Of a stretch of 63,148 bases of DNA, positions 18,228-27,373 are shown piece by piece; the stretch's first letter is position 1, and every line of letters starts with the position of its first letter. The position numbers and the translations under genes are program-made. The notes beneath the pieces are model-generated. The model worked only from the letters and a program-made list of their open reading frames with translations, searched no databases and was not told where the DNA came from. Source of the stretch: Dehalococcoidia bacterium (GTDB lineage: Bacteria; Chloroflexota; Dehalococcoidia; DSTF01; JACRBR01); assembly GCA_021731085.1 (NCBI GenBank), contig JAKFYB010000033.1, positions 1-63,148 of the forward strand, in the 5' to 3' direction.

Positions 18228-18349
18228 CTTCTCTCAGAATCATAATCGGCACCGAGAGGCCCAGTCCCCACCCAGGCCGTCGTCAATCAGCCATTGATTT
18301 GTCGCCAAACGTAGGTGAATCCCTTAAGCGAGGGTCCGCCGAGCGTCGC

Positions 18350-19099
18350 TCAGGTTCCGTCGCCCGTTGCCAGCGACTGGATCGCCATCTCCAGATCGAG
18401 GCGGCCGTCGTAGAGCGCCGTCCCCACGATGCAGCCCTCCAGCGGATGCTCATTCAGCGCCACAACGTCTTCAATCGACGTCACGCCGCCGGAGTAGATG
18501 AGGCTCGCCGGCGTGCCCGTCCCCGTCAGCACCTCCAGCAAGTGATGCACGGTGCCAAAGTCGAGGTGCTGGAGCATGCCGTCGCGCGCGATGTCCGTAT
18601 AGATGAAGTGCCGCACGCCCCGCACGGCCATGTCCTTCATCAGGCCATCCACGGGCGTATCGCTCGTCTCCAGCCAGCCCTTCACGGCCGCCATCCCCCT
18701 GCGTGCGTCCACCGCGACCGCGACCTTCTCCTGGTGCTTCTCCAGCGCGTGCGAAATCCCGTCAGGATCCTGCACCGCCCACGTCCCGATCACCACGCGG
18801 TCGACGCCCGACTCGATCCAGCGGTGCAGCGCATTGTGATCGCGCACGCCACCGGCCACCTGCACGGACATCTCCCCCCGCATCAGCGCGACGATGCGCC
18901 GAATGACGGCGTCGTTGACCGGCCGCCCTTCCTTCGCCGCATCCAGGTCGACGATGTGCAGCCGCCGTGCTCCCTGCGCGCGCCAGTGCTGCGCCATCGC
19001 CACAGGATCGACGCCATACACGGTCTCACGCGCGTAATCGCCCTGCTTGAGCTGCACGCACTTCCCGCCCCGTATGTCGATCGCCGGAATGATGTCCAT
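18350..19099 (-). CDS. hisA: ProFAR isomerase (HisA)
   Basis: A 249-residue (beta-alpha)8 barrel that isomerises ProFAR to PRFAR in histidine synthesis. The catalytic Asp8 (MDIIPAIDIRGGK) and the second Asp in YTDIARDGM are present, with phosphate-binding loops VAGGVRD and YSGGVTS. Length is normal. It lies 64 bp downstream of hisH on the same strand, a gap that contains a family B hairpin. TAGACT occurs 8 nt before the ATG with no Shine-Dalgarno, so it may also have its own leaderless promoter. hisF, the partner of hisH, is not in the window. Confidence 0.97.
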   Translation of the reverse strand: MDIIPAIDIRGGKCVQLKQGDYARETVYGVDPVAMAQHWRAQGARRLHIVDLDAAKEGRPVNDAVIRRIVALMRGEMSVQVAGGVRDHNALHRWIESGVDRVVIGTWAVQDPDGISHALEKHQEKVAVAVDARRGMAAVKGWLETSDTPVDGLMKDMAVRGVRHFIYTDIARDGMLQHLDFGTVHHLLEVLTGTGTPASLIYSGGVTSIEDVVALNEHPLEGCIVGTALYDGRLDLEMAIQSLATGDGT

Positions 19100-19127
19100 G
19101 GACTGAAAGTCTACAGTGCCGGGAATT

Positions 19128-19157
19128 GTAGGGGCGGTCCTGCGTGGCCGCCCGCTG
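19128..19157 (+). repeat. Family B hairpin between hisH and hisA
   Basis: TGTAGGGGCGGTCC, short loop, GGCCGCCCGC: an imperfect hairpin of family B (lead TGTAGGGGCG). It lies inside the presumed hisH-hisA transcript and could weaken read-through or protect the upstream mRNA end. Confidence 0.7.
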
Positions 19158-19163
19158 GCAGCG

Positions 19164-19796
19164 TCACCCTGGGTTTGCCAGCTTCAAGAAATTCGCGTAC
19201 ATCTTCAGCCCCATCTCCCCCGACTTCTCAGGGTGGAACTGCGTCGCGACGACGTTATCCCGCGCCAGCACGGACGCGAACGTCTCGCCGTACGTCGTCT
19301 CGCCGATCACGACGGATTGATCGTCCGGGTGCGGCGCGTAACTATGTACAAAGTAGAAGTAGCTCTCGTCCGGAATCCCGTCGAAGATCGCGTGCCGCTC
19401 ACCGGCGCGCTGGCGCTGGCTGACCGTGTTCCAGCCCATGTGCGGCACCTTCTGCCCACCCGGAAGCCTCTTCACGCGCCCCGGAATGATCCCCAGGCAC
19501 TCGTGCTCTCCCCCCTCTTCGCTAACCGAAAGCAGCGCCTGCTGCCCCATGCACACGCCAAAGAACGGCTTCCCCGAAGCGATGTATTCCCGCACCGGCG
19601 CCACCATCCCCGACTCGCGCAGATTCCGCATCGTGTCCGCCGCCGCCCCCACACCGGGCACGATCAGTGCATCGGCATCAGCGACAGCGCGCGGATCGGT
19701 CGTCACATCAGGCACATACCCGACCTCCGCAACCGCGCGAGCAACGCTGCGCAGATTCCCTGCGCCATAGTCAACAATGATCACCTTCGGAGGCAT
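19164..19796 (-). CDS. hisH: Imidazole glycerol phosphate synthase glutaminase subunit (HisH)
   Basis: A 210-residue class I glutamine amidotransferase that supplies ammonia to HisF. The nucleophile is Cys82 in FFGVCMGQQAL and the His188-x-Glu190 pair is in QFHPEKSG. The usual Met after CxG is Gln here (GVCMGQQ), a minor deviation near the oxyanion strand. The first strand motif IVDYGAGNLRSV is canonical. TAGAAT ends 6 nt before the ATG, with no Shine-Dalgarno, so it is predicted leaderless. hisA follows. Confidence 0.97.
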   Translation of the reverse strand: MPPKVIIVDYGAGNLRSVARAVAEVGYVPDVTTDPRAVADADALIVPGVGAAADTMRNLRESGMVAPVREYIASGKPFFGVCMGQQALLSVSEEGGEHECLGIIPGRVKRLPGGQKVPHMGWNTVSQRQRAGERHAIFDGIPDESYFYFVHSYAPHPDDQSVVIGETTYGETFASVLARDNVVATQFHPEKSGEMGLKMYANFLKLANPG

Positions 19797-19840
19797 AGGG
19801 GCATTCTAGTCGATCAACGATGCGTTCATCGCGGAGGGGT

Positions 19841-20005
19841 GCCGCTCGCCGCGCCCTCGTCGAGCGCCCCAGACATTTCGTGCGACAGCGTGGAGCATTC
19901 CGGAGCGCGGGCTTTTCAGCCCGCGTCGTCGAGCGAGAACCAGCCCCATGCGACAGCGAAGAGAAGCATCGCTTAGGAGCGCTCTTGCCGTGCCCTCGTC
20001 GCGTA
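19841..20005 (+). repeat. Composite hairpin element, copy 2
   Basis: Contains a decayed B-type segment (GAGGGGTGCCGCTCGCCGCGCCC, ~19836-19857), then the family A hairpin CGCGGGC (19906-19912) / GCCCGCG (19919-19925), the spacer TCGTCGAGCGAGAACCA, the small motif TGCGACAGCG and a second B-like end (GCTCTTGCCGTGCCC). It fills the 233 bp gap between the alpha/beta hydrolase and hisH. No gene is visible in this gap. Confidence 0.7.
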
Positions 20006-20029
20006 TTTGGTCCGTTCGCTGAGATCGGG

Positions 20030-20812
20030 CTACGTGGCGAGATACTGATCCATCGCCGCATTGAACGCGTCCGCGCGTTCGAAATACACGCTATGCCCCG
20101 CCCGCGGCACCCGCTCGATCCGCGCGCCCGGCACCAGAGCCGCCGCAGCCTCAAGAAACCGCGGCGGTATCACGATGTCTTCCTTGCCCATCAGAAACAT
20201 TACCGGCATCGACAACGACGCCGCCTCCGCCGGAGTCACCGTCCCCGCCGCCTGAATCGCCGCAGAGATCTCCGCCCGCGTGACGTGATTCAGCGCGTCG
20301 ATGTCCTCGTATAAAAAAGCCAGCGCCGGCTGCTCGCGATACATCCGCTCGCCCGCCGCCGGATGCACGCCTGCCGGAAGACGAGCCGCATTCTCCGCCG
20401 TTGCCTTCACCCAACCGTCAATCTCCGGCGACGCAATCCCACCGTGTGTGTCGCAAAGCATGATCCGCTCGACCCGCTCCGGCCACCGTAGCGCAAACCG
20501 TAGCGCCATCCACCCACCCATCGACTGCGCCACAATCGAAGCCCGCCCAAACCCCACGTGATCCATCAGCGCAGCAAGATCATCCGCAAACGCCGCCCCA
20601 CCGACTTTGCTGTCTGCCGTTGACAGCCCCCACCCCCGGTGGTCAAACACCAGCACCGCATACCGATCGCGCACATGCGGCACCTGCTGCCACCAGGAGA
20701 GATGATTCCCGCCCGCCCCATGCGCAAACACAACCGCCGGCGCCCCATCCGCCGCCTTCAGCCCATGCGTCTCGTAGTAAATCTTCGCGTCCGGCAGTTC
20801 GAGGTATGGCAT
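20030..20812 (-). CDS. Alpha/beta hydrolase
   Basis: A 260-residue alpha/beta-hydrolase-fold enzyme. The oxyanion region is VFAHGAGGNH, the nucleophile elbow AQSMGGW (Ser), the acid lies near MGKEDIVIPP and the His in RAGHSVYFE. No lid signature identifies the substrate; esterase, lactonase or C-C hydrolase are all possible. A GTG at 20866 would extend the protein by 18 residues, but the ATG at 20812 gives the usual family N-terminus (MPYLELPDAKIYYE) and has TAGAAT 7 nt upstream, the leaderless pattern of this genome. Confidence 0.85.
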   Translation of the reverse strand: MPYLELPDAKIYYETHGLKAADGAPAVVFAHGAGGNHLSWWQQVPHVRDRYAVLVFDHRGWGLSTADSKVGGAAFADDLAALMDHVGFGRASIVAQSMGGWMALRFALRWPERVERIMLCDTHGGIASPEIDGWVKATAENAARLPAGVHPAAGERMYREQPALAFLYEDIDALNHVTRAEISAAIQAAGTVTPAEAASLSMPVMFLMGKEDIVIPPRFLEAAAALVPGARIERVPRAGHSVYFERADAFNAAMDQYLAT

Positions 20813-20893
20813 GTCAGCGATTCTAGCAGCGAATGCGTCAAGAGCGACATGATCTGTCGCCCCCACCCGGCACCATAAGCCTCCACCGATGTA

Positions 20894-20914
20894 GCGCGGG
20901 CCTTCAGCCCGCGC
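20894..20914 (+). repeat. Family A hairpin repeat
   Basis: GCGCGGGC (20894-20901), loop CTTCA, GCCCGCGC (20907-20914), with the standard lead GATGTA. Located between two divergent genes. Confidence 0.85.
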
Positions 20915-21018
20915 GGCGTGCGCGCAGCAGGTGGCAGGACAACATGGCGGCGTATGCTTACTTCAGCGGCACGACCTCAAGATGCGCGCCGCGCAAGCAC
21001 AGGCGAGAGCGCGGAGCC

Positions 21019-21663
21019 ATGGCGTCGGGCGAAGTCAACATCGACGCCTTCCTCCGCGAGAGTGGCTTCGACACGCCGCACGCGGCCGACCGCGCTCGTG
21101 CCGTCCTCGAGTCCTCCGGACTCACGCGTTCCGGGAAGCAAGCTTTCGTCGCATCCAAACTCGATGCAGCCCAGACCGCCATCGAGAGCGCGCTCGTCCG
21201 CGTCTGTGGCGATGCCTGCCTCGCCCTAGACCGCGAACTCACCCCGCGAGGCGTCGTCGCCCGTGAAGCCGTCGTCGTCACGAAGCCCTCGTGCGAGATC
21301 TGCCTGGGCTCCAACAACTCCCGAGCCGGCCTCGATGCCGCACTAACCCTCGCCCGCAAGAAGGTGCGCCGGGTCGTCCTCGTCGGCGGCTCTCCCGGCG
21401 TATGGGATGGCCTCCGCCGAGCTTTCGCAGGCGCCGACATCGAACTGCGCACGGTCGACGGCACGAGCAAGTCGCACGGCGAGAAGCAGGCGGAGGCGAA
21501 CAAAGAGTGGGCTCAGCTGATCATCATCTGGGGTGCTACGCAGCTCCGTCACGCCGTCTCAGAGCACTACAAATCTGATGTTCCGAGCGGCGTCCGCAGC
21601 ATCACCGTCTCCCGCCGCGGCGTCGAGGCCCTCTGCGCTGCGGTCGTCGAGAGCTATCGCTGA
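21019..21663 (+). CDS. Conserved hypothetical protein, DUF2325-like C-terminal half
   Basis: A 214-residue soluble protein I cannot assign with certainty. The first ~90 residues are helical. A CxxC pair (PSCEICLGSNNS) sits near residue 92, followed by a Rossmann-like stretch: RRVVLVGGSPGVWDGLRRAF, then a polar strand (ELRTVDGT), then QLIIIWGATQLRHAVSEHY. This order resembles DUF2325 domains, which have no settled function. The start is set at ATG 21019 (MASGEV); the frame is open 62 codons further upstream, but that part reads through a hairpin repeat and has no family-like composition. Likely cytosolic; partner genes unknown. Confidence 0.6.
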   Translation: MASGEVNIDAFLRESGFDTPHAADRARAVLESSGLTRSGKQAFVASKLDAAQTAIESALVRVCGDACLALDRELTPRGVVAREAVVVTKPSCEICLGSNNSRAGLDAALTLARKKVRRVVLVGGSPGVWDGLRRAFAGADIELRTVDGTSKSHGEKQAEANKEWAQLIIIWGATQLRHAVSEHYKSDVPSGVRSITVSRRGVEALCAAVVESYR

Positions 21664-21729
21664 CGTTCGGCGCAAGCCGCTCGTGTTGTGCAAGAATGAA
21701 GTCTCATCCACGCAACCCGGGAGGCGACC

Positions 21730-22284
21730 ATGGCGGACTACTACGACCACATCGACGACGAGCGCAAAGCATTCATCGAAGCGCAGCACATGTTCTTCGT
21801 CGCCACGGCGCCGAGCGATCCTGAAGACGGCTTCCCGAACCTCTCGCCCAAGGGCCGCACGCTCCTGCGTGTCCTGAACCCGAACCTCGTCGGCTATCTC
21901 GACTACCCCGGAAGCGGCAACGAGACCGCGAAGCACACCGCCGAGAACGGCCGTATCACGCTCATGCTTTGCAGCTTCGGCGGCACGGCCGGCATCCTCC
22001 GCCTCTATGGTCGCGGGCGCAGCGTCGATCTCGATGACCCACTGCTCACGCAGCACAAGGCGGCCTTCCAGGACGATGCCCATCCGTACGTCCGCCAGGC
22101 CTTCTTCATCGACGTCGAGAAGGTGCAGACCTCATGCGGTTACGCCGTCCCAAAGATGGACTTCGTCGCGGACCGCCTCACACTCGACAAGTCGTGCGCC
22201 CGCAACATCGAGCCTCGCGAGATCGTCGATGGCCTGCCCGTCGCAGGCCCCCTCCGCGCGAAAGTGGAGAAAGTCAACGCATAG
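21730..22284 (+). CDS. PPOX-superfamily flavin/F420-binding protein
   Basis: A 184-residue split-barrel protein. The N-terminal half (FIEAQHMFFVATAPSDPEDG, then PNLSPKGR, then YLDYPGSGNETAKH) matches the pyridoxamine 5'-phosphate oxidase-related group whose members bind FMN or F420. TCGYAVPKMDF near residue 135 is typical of the subgroup once annotated as general-stress or flavin-nucleotide proteins. A strong GGGAGG Shine-Dalgarno lies 7 nt before the ATG. It converges with the aspartate kinase gene (24 bp between stops). Confidence 0.82.
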   Translation: MADYYDHIDDERKAFIEAQHMFFVATAPSDPEDGFPNLSPKGRTLLRVLNPNLVGYLDYPGSGNETAKHTAENGRITLMLCSFGGTAGILRLYGRGRSVDLDDPLLTQHKAAFQDDAHPYVRQAFFIDVEKVQTSCGYAVPKMDFVADRLTLDKSCARNIEPREIVDGLPVAGPLRAKVEKVNA

Positions 22285-22308
22285 GACGATTCGACCGACG
22301 ACCGACGT

Positions 22309-23529
22309 CTACAACTCCACCTTCTCCAGTTCGAACGCCGCATGCAGCGCCCGTACCGCATCCAGCACGCTGTTCTCCGGCACGATGCACGTGATCCGGA
22401 TCTCCGATGTCGAGATGATCTCGATGTTGATCCCCGCCTCCGAAAGCGTGCGAAACATCCGCGCCGCATAGCCAGGCGCCGACTGGATCCCCGTCCCGAC
22501 GATGCTCACCTTCCCCATCTTCTCGTCTGCGACGACTTCCTTCGCGCCGATCGTCTTCGCGATCTCGTTTACCACCGGCAGCGCGCGCTTCACATCGTTC
22601 TTCGCGATCGTGAATGTCAGGTCAGTGGTGTTGTTCTCGCTGACGTTCTGAACGATCGTGTCAACACTCAGGTTCGCGTCAGCCAACGGCTCGAAGATTT
22701 CCGCCGCGATTCCCGGCCGGTCGGGAACATGCCGCAGCGTGATCTTCGCCACATCCATATCATGCGCGATCCCACGCACGCGGTTGAAGCCTTCCATATC
22801 GACGCCTCCATGTATCAGTGTGCCCGGCGCGTCCTTCGTGCTGTGCGCTACCAGAATGCCGATGTTGTAAACGGAACCCAGCTCCACGGCCCGCGGCGCC
22901 ATCACTTTCGCGCCCTTGCTCGCTAGCTCGAGCATCTCCTCGTACGAGATGTCCTTGAGCTTCCGCGCGTCCGGCACGACGCGCGGATCCGCGGTATACA
23001 CGCCCTCGACGTCGGTGTAGATCTCGCACCGCGCGCCAAGCGCCGCCGCGAACGCAACCGCCGTCGTGTCCGACCCGCCGCGCCCGATCGTCGCGACGTC
23101 CAAGTCCTCCGTCAGACCCTGGAAACCAGCGACGACGATGATCCGCCCGCGCTCTAACTCCGCCTTCAGCCGCGCCGGGTCGATGTCGAGAATGCGCGCG
23201 CTGCGGTGGACGCGATCCGTCCGCATCCCCGCCTGCCCGCCAGATAGGCTGATCGCCTCTGCACCGAGCGCATGCAGCGCCATCACCATCAGCGCGCTCG
23301 CCTGTGTTTCGCCGGTCGAGAGCAGCACGTCCATCTCGCGCGCTTCCGGGTGCGGATTGATCGCGTGCGCAAGCTCAATCAGCTCATCCGTCGTGTCACC
23401 CATCGCTGACACAACAACGACGACGCCGCTTCCAGCATCAGCAGTCCGTTTGATGCGCGCGGCAACGCTCTTGATCTTCTCGGCCGTTGCAACCGAGCTC
23501 CCACCATACTTCTGCACAACAAGCGACAT
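22309..23529 (-). CDS. Aspartate kinase
   Basis: A 406-residue monofunctional aspartokinase, first step of Lys/Met/Thr and diaminopimelate synthesis. The N-terminal amino-acid kinase domain begins VQKYGGSSV (Lys7) and includes [11 protein letters not shown] and [13 protein letters not shown]. Two C-terminal ACT domains (from about residue 265) should bind Lys or Thr for feedback control ([39 protein letters not shown]). The frame is open 58 codons further upstream, but ATG 23529 gives the normal start and has GGGAAG just ahead. It is divergent from folC. Confidence 0.96.
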   Translation of the reverse strand: MSLVVQKYGGSSVATAEKIKSVAARIKRTADAGSGVVVVVSAMGDTTDELIELAHAINPHPEAREMDVLLSTGETQASALMVMALHALGAEAISLSGGQAGMRTDRVHRSARILDIDPARLKAELERGRIIVVAGFQGLTEDLDVATIGRGGSDTTAVAFAAALGARCEIYTDVEGVYTADPRVVPDARKLKDISYEEMLELASKGAKVMAPRAVELGSVYNIGILVAHSTKDAPGTLIHGGVDMEGFNRVRGIAHDMDVAKITLRHVPDRPGIAAEIFEPLADANLSVDTIVQNVSENNTTDLTFTIAKNDVKRALPVVNEIAKTIGAKEVVADEKMGKVSIVGTGIQSAPGYAARMFRTLSEAGINIEIISTSEIRITCIVPENSVLDAVRALHAAFELEKVEL

Positions 23530-23756
23530 TAGACTTCCCATGATCAAGGGCCGCGGACGCCCACACTGTATCGCGGGCGAAGGCGCAGTCCCGTCGGCAG
23601 CTGCTGCGGACGCGGCGGACGCACAAACGACGAAGAAACGGAGAACGGCGCGCGAGCGTCCATGCCGCACGCCAAATACGCGAGGTCGCCTCCGTTCCGG
23701 CATCCTCGCGCGCCCCGATCCTAGCGGCCACCCGAGTATGGGGCTAGGCTGCGCTC

Positions 23757-25082
23757 GTGCCTCACGACCGATATCACGAAGCCGTCGACTACCTCGAACG
23801 CCGACTCTGGCACGAACTCCCCATCATCCCCGTCGAACGCGCCCTCCAGCACCGTATCCGACATATCCTCGCCCATTTCGGCGACCCACACCTCGCCTTC
23901 CCCGTGATCCACGTCGGCGGCAGCGCCGGCAAGGGCTCGACATCCACGATCGTCGCCTCGATCCTCCGCGCCGCCGGCCTCCGCACCGGCCTCTACTCCT
24001 CCCCCCATCTCCAAACCTTCATCGAGCGCATCGACATCGATGGCGCCCTCATCCCGCCCGACACCTTCGCCGATCTCGTCCTCGGCCTCGATCCGCTCGT
24101 TCGCCAGATGCACATCGAGGTCCTCGATGGCATCGGCTTCGGCCGCCCGTCGCTGGTCGAGGTCGCCTTCGCCGTCGCGATGAAGCATTTCGCCGATGAA
24201 GGTGTGGAAGTCGCCGTCGTCGAAGTCGGCCTGGGTGGCCGCACCGACTGCACGAACGTCTTCGACCAAAAGCCCGTGAGCGTCATCACGAACATAGAGC
24301 TCGAACACACCGAACGCCTCGGCCGCACTCGCCCGGAAATCGCCCGCGAGAAAGCCGCCATCATCCGCAGCGGCGAAATCGTCGTCACCGGCGAACGCCA
24401 CCGCGACGCCCTCGCCGTCATCGAGCAGCGATGTGCCGCCGTGGGAGCCGACCTCCGCGTCATCGGCCGTCCACCCTCCGCCGTCAACGACGCGCTGTCC
24501 CTACCCGGCGCGCATCAAGCAAAAAACGCCGCCGTCGCGGGCGCCGCCGTCCGCGCCTTCGCCGAACGCACCGGCGTGAAGATCGACGACGACGCCATCA
24601 CCAACGGCCTGCGCGCCGCGTGGATCCCCGGCCGCATGGAGACGGTGCAGCAATCGCCGCGCGTCATCCTCGACGGCGCCCACAACCCTGCCGAAGCGCG
24701 CGCCCTCGCCGACGCCCTCCGCCAGCACGTCATCAAGCGCGGCACGAAGATCCACCTCGTCTGCGGGATCCTCGCCGACAAGAATCAGGCAGCGATGGTG
24801 CGCGCCCTCGCCGATGTCGCCGCGTCCGTCGTCGTCACCCAGCCGCCCCTCGTCGAGCGTCAGGGCGATCCCGCCCGCATGGTCGCCCTTTTCGAGAACC
24901 ACCTCGGTAAGAAAAACGTCGCCTTCGAAAAGGACCCCGACACCGCCCTCGATCTCGCGCTAACCCGCGCCCGCCCAAACGACGCCGTTTTCGTAACCGG
25001 CTCGATGTTCCTCATCGGCCACCTCCGTAACCGCTGGCTCCCCGAAGCCAGGATCCTCCAGCGACGCTCGGCAAAGCTCTAG
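23757..25082 (+). CDS. folC: Folylpolyglutamate synthase / dihydrofolate synthase
   Basis: A 441-residue Mur-ligase-family enzyme that adds glutamate to dihydropteroate or folate. The ATP loop is [13 protein letters not shown], the folate-binding [12 protein letters not shown] and the conserved [13 protein letters not shown] and HTERLG segments follow, and the C-terminal ligase domain has [11 protein letters not shown]. The start is GTG with TAGGCT 6 nt ahead and no Shine-Dalgarno, so leaderless. It is separated by ~230 bp from the divergent aspartokinase gene. The other folate gene in the window, folE, is at 40.6 kb. Confidence 0.95.
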   Translation: MPHDRYHEAVDYLERRLWHELPIIPVERALQHRIRHILAHFGDPHLAFPVIHVGGSAGKGSTSTIVASILRAAGLRTGLYSSPHLQTFIERIDIDGALIPPDTFADLVLGLDPLVRQMHIEVLDGIGFGRPSLVEVAFAVAMKHFADEGVEVAVVEVGLGGRTDCTNVFDQKPVSVITNIELEHTERLGRTRPEIAREKAAIIRSGEIVVTGERHRDALAVIEQRCAAVGADLRVIGRPPSAVNDALSLPGAHQAKNAAVAGAAVRAFAERTGVKIDDDAITNGLRAAWIPGRMETVQQSPRVILDGAHNPAEARALADALRQHVIKRGTKIHLVCGILADKNQAAMVRALADVAASVVVTQPPLVERQGDPARMVALFENHLGKKNVAFEKDPDTALDLALTRARPNDAVFVTGSMFLIGHLRNRWLPEARILQRRSAKL

Positions 25083-25207
25083 GCGATCCATCTTCCATCC
25101 TCAATCGTCCATCCTCTGTCGTTAGAAATCCGCCGTCTCGCTCGGTCCTGCCACAGGCTGTTCGGCGAGGCATGCTTGGCGCACGACCCCCGCCTATACT
25201 GCCGAAG

Positions 25208-25894
25208 ATGCCGCCCGAATCCGCACCACCCCCTAAGAAGAAGATCGTCTATCTGAACCGCCGCGTCGCGTTCATCGAACCCGACCGCATCAACGTCCGG
25301 CCCGCCCTCGCCGCCGCACTCTTCCCCCTCTTCGGACTTCTGGTGGGCGCAGCCGCCTTCGTGTCGATAATCCTCTGGGTCGGCTCGATGCCCTTCTGGC
25401 TGACGATGATCTTGCTCGTCGTCACCGTCATCAGCCTCCCCCTCGCCGGTATCGGGTTCGTCTATACCGTTGCCGGCACCGACGTCGTCTTCGAGCGGGA
25501 GAAGCAGTCTGGTTTGTGGCAGCAGGGATTTCTCGGCATGGGCGTCGGCACAACGGAGCTAGTCCCCTTCTGGAAGATCCACGAGATCCGCATCGAAGAA
25601 CTCACGCGCGAGCGCCAACAGGGCCAGCTTCAGGATCTCGCCCAACTCGAGATCGTCCTCGTGAAGGAAAGCGGAAAGCGTCTCCGCATAGGCGATGTCA
25701 TCGTCGCCCGCTCGATGGTCCGCGAAGGCCTTACAGACGTCATGGAGGTTGCCCAGGCGATCGCGGACATGACCGGTAAACCGCTCATCGCCCCGAAGAT
25801 CGTCCGCAGAAGAAAGACCTCAGCGCAGGCTGTCGAAGCCGATGACACCGCATTCGTCCCTGCGATCTCGACCGAACAGGCGGACGCCACATGA
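25208..25894 (+). CDS. Conserved membrane protein with two TM helices
   Basis: A 228-residue protein of unknown family. It has a short basic N-terminus, two membrane helices (about residues 33-55 and 60-83) and a C-terminal cytosolic domain whose pattern (VVFEREKQSGLWQQGFLG ... ELVPFWKIHEIRIEEL) resembles bacterial PH-like domains. The start is placed at ATG 25208 because TATACT lies 7 nt upstream; an in-frame ATG at 25172 is upstream of that -10 box. The stop overlaps the start of the GT2 gene by 4 bp (ATGA), so it probably works with that glycosyltransferase. Confidence 0.7.
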   Translation: MPPESAPPPKKKIVYLNRRVAFIEPDRINVRPALAAALFPLFGLLVGAAAFVSIILWVGSMPFWLTMILLVVTVISLPLAGIGFVYTVAGTDVVFEREKQSGLWQQGFLGMGVGTTELVPFWKIHEIRIEELTRERQQGQLQDLAQLEIVLVKESGKRLRIGDVIVARSMVREGLTDVMEVAQAIADMTGKPLIAPKIVRRRKTSAQAVEADDTAFVPAISTEQADAT

Positions 25895-26688
25895 CCGCCA
25901 TCGTTGCCACGCCCGAGACGGTGATCGAACCGCAAGTCCAACCCGCAGGCAGCCCACGTCCGCTCGTCTCGTTCGTCCTCCCCGCCTACAACGAGGAAGC
26001 GCGCCTGCCGGATGGCCTCGACCGCGTGATCGCCTTCCTCGCCGCGCAGGATTTTGAGAGCGAGATCGTCGTCGCCGATGACGGCAGCCGCGACCGCACT
26101 CCTGACATCGTCCGCGAACGCACCGCTGCGACGCCGAAGAACGTCACCCTCCGTCTCGTCCATCACGAGGTAAATCGCGGCAAGGGCGCCGCCATCCGCA
26201 CCGGCATGCTCGTCGCCACAGGTCAGTACGTCTTCTTCATGGACGCCGATCTCGCGACGCCGCCGGAAGAGTCGCTAAAGCTGCTCGAACACCTCCGCGA
26301 CGGCGTGCCTGTCGCGAGCGGCAGCCGCATCCAGCCCGATGGCAGCGACATGCGTGCCAGCCAACCCGCACAGCGCCGCATGGTCGGCCGCGCCTTCACG
26401 ATGATGCGCAAGGCGATGCGCGTCCTCCCCGACATCGACGACACGCAGTGCCCCATGAAGGGCTTCGAGCACGATGCAGCAAAGGCCATTTTCCAGCGCC
26501 AGCAGCTAAGCGGTTGGATCTTCGACGCCGAAGTGCTGCACATCGCCCGCGCTCTCGGTTACCGCATCGTCGAAGTGCCCGTCCAGTGGTCGCACGTCGA
26601 GGGCTCGCGCTTGAAGGTGCGCCCTCAACAAGTGTGGGAAGTAGTCCGCGACCTAATCCGCCTCCGCACCTCCAAAATCGCCCGCTAG
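25891..26688 (+). CDS. GT2 glycosyltransferase, dolichyl-phosphate glucosyltransferase-like
   Basis: A 265-residue GT-A fold enzyme. VSFVLPAYNEEARLP, the nucleotide motif VVADDGSRDRT, the VNRGKGAAIRTGM segment and the metal DxD (FMDADLATPPE) place it with Alg5-like enzymes that make polyprenyl-phosphate-glucose. There is no C-terminal membrane segment, so the upstream two-TM protein (4-bp overlap) may be its membrane anchor. The product could feed GT-C enzymes such as those at 14672 and 27374. Confidence in the GT2 class is high; the exact sugar is inferred. Confidence 0.88.
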   Translation: MTAIVATPETVIEPQVQPAGSPRPLVSFVLPAYNEEARLPDGLDRVIAFLAAQDFESEIVVADDGSRDRTPDIVRERTAATPKNVTLRLVHHEVNRGKGAAIRTGMLVATGQYVFFMDADLATPPEESLKLLEHLRDGVPVASGSRIQPDGSDMRASQPAQRRMVGRAFTMMRKAMRVLPDIDDTQCPMKGFEHDAAKAIFQRQQLSGWIFDAEVLHIARALGYRIVEVPVQWSHVEGSRLKVRPQQVWEVVRDLIRLRTSKIAR

Positions 26689-26701
26689 CCCGGCGTACGG
26701 A

Positions 26702-27062
26702 GCGCGGGCTTTCAGCCCGCGTCGTCGAGCGAGAGCCATGCCCATGCGATAGCGCAGACGCACGCGGTGTAGGGGCCCTGCTTGCCGCGCCCTCGTCGAG
26801 CGTGTCGCCGCGCTGTGCGCCAGCGCCGATGCCACCTCCAAGGTCTCCCGCTAGCTAGAAGTCCGGAGCGCGGGCTTTCAGTCCGCGTCGTCGAGCGAGA
26901 GCCATGCCTACGCGATAGCGCAGACGCACGCCGTGTAAAGCGATGCTTGTCGCGCCCTCGTCGAGCGAGAGCCATGCCTACGCGATAGCGCAAACGCCCG
27001 GCCGTGTAGGGGCGCTGCTTGCCGCGCCCTCGTCGAGCGCGTCGCGGCCCTGTGCGCCAGCG
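26702..27062 (+). repeat. Array of composite hairpin elements, copies 3 and 4
   Basis: Copy 3: family A hairpin (26703-26721), TCGTCGAGCGAGAGCCATGCC, TGCGATAGCGCA, then B hairpin GTGTAGGGGCCCTGC...GCCGCGCCC (~26768-26793) and a tail CTGTGCGCCAGCGC. Copy 4: A hairpin from 26869 (one stem mismatch), the same spacer and CGATAGCGCA, a worn B unit (GTGTAAAGCGATGC), a second spacer plus CGATAGCGCA, a full B hairpin (27004-27030) and the same tail. The shared tail and spacer show a local duplication. No coding sequence is supported here. Confidence 0.8.
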
Positions 27063-27331
27063 CGTATTCCGTTGTCCGAGCTCTCTCCGGTAGAGGCATA
27101 AGTTTTGTGCTGTGGTTGGGTATTAGCCGATCGCCATGGATCAGAATCAAGCTTGACATCGCACCCAACGTAACGGCGACGATAACGAGCATGTATAAGC
27201 ACATGAGCGCACCACTGATCGAAAACGCCCGTCAAGTTCCGTCATAGGATCTACATAAACATTACCCTGATCTTGACCGATTACATGATCCGCTAACCAC
27301 AACCCTCCCCTACACTGGCTCCAACGTTCTG
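27063..27331. other. AT-richer intergenic stretch before membrane GT gene
   Basis: About 270 bp clearly less GC-rich than the surroundings. I see no conserved gene on either strand. TACACT at 27311-27316 is a possible -10 box for the following gene. Otherwise nothing recognisable. Confidence 0.5.
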
Positions 27332-27373
27332 GTGTGGCATCCCCGCCACCGCAACAACTGGCAACAAGAGAAT

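Noticed and set aside
26908-27204. Open frame with a hydrophobic start on the minus strand in the repeat region
   Set aside because: It reads through the composite repeats, has no ribosome site and no family resemblance.
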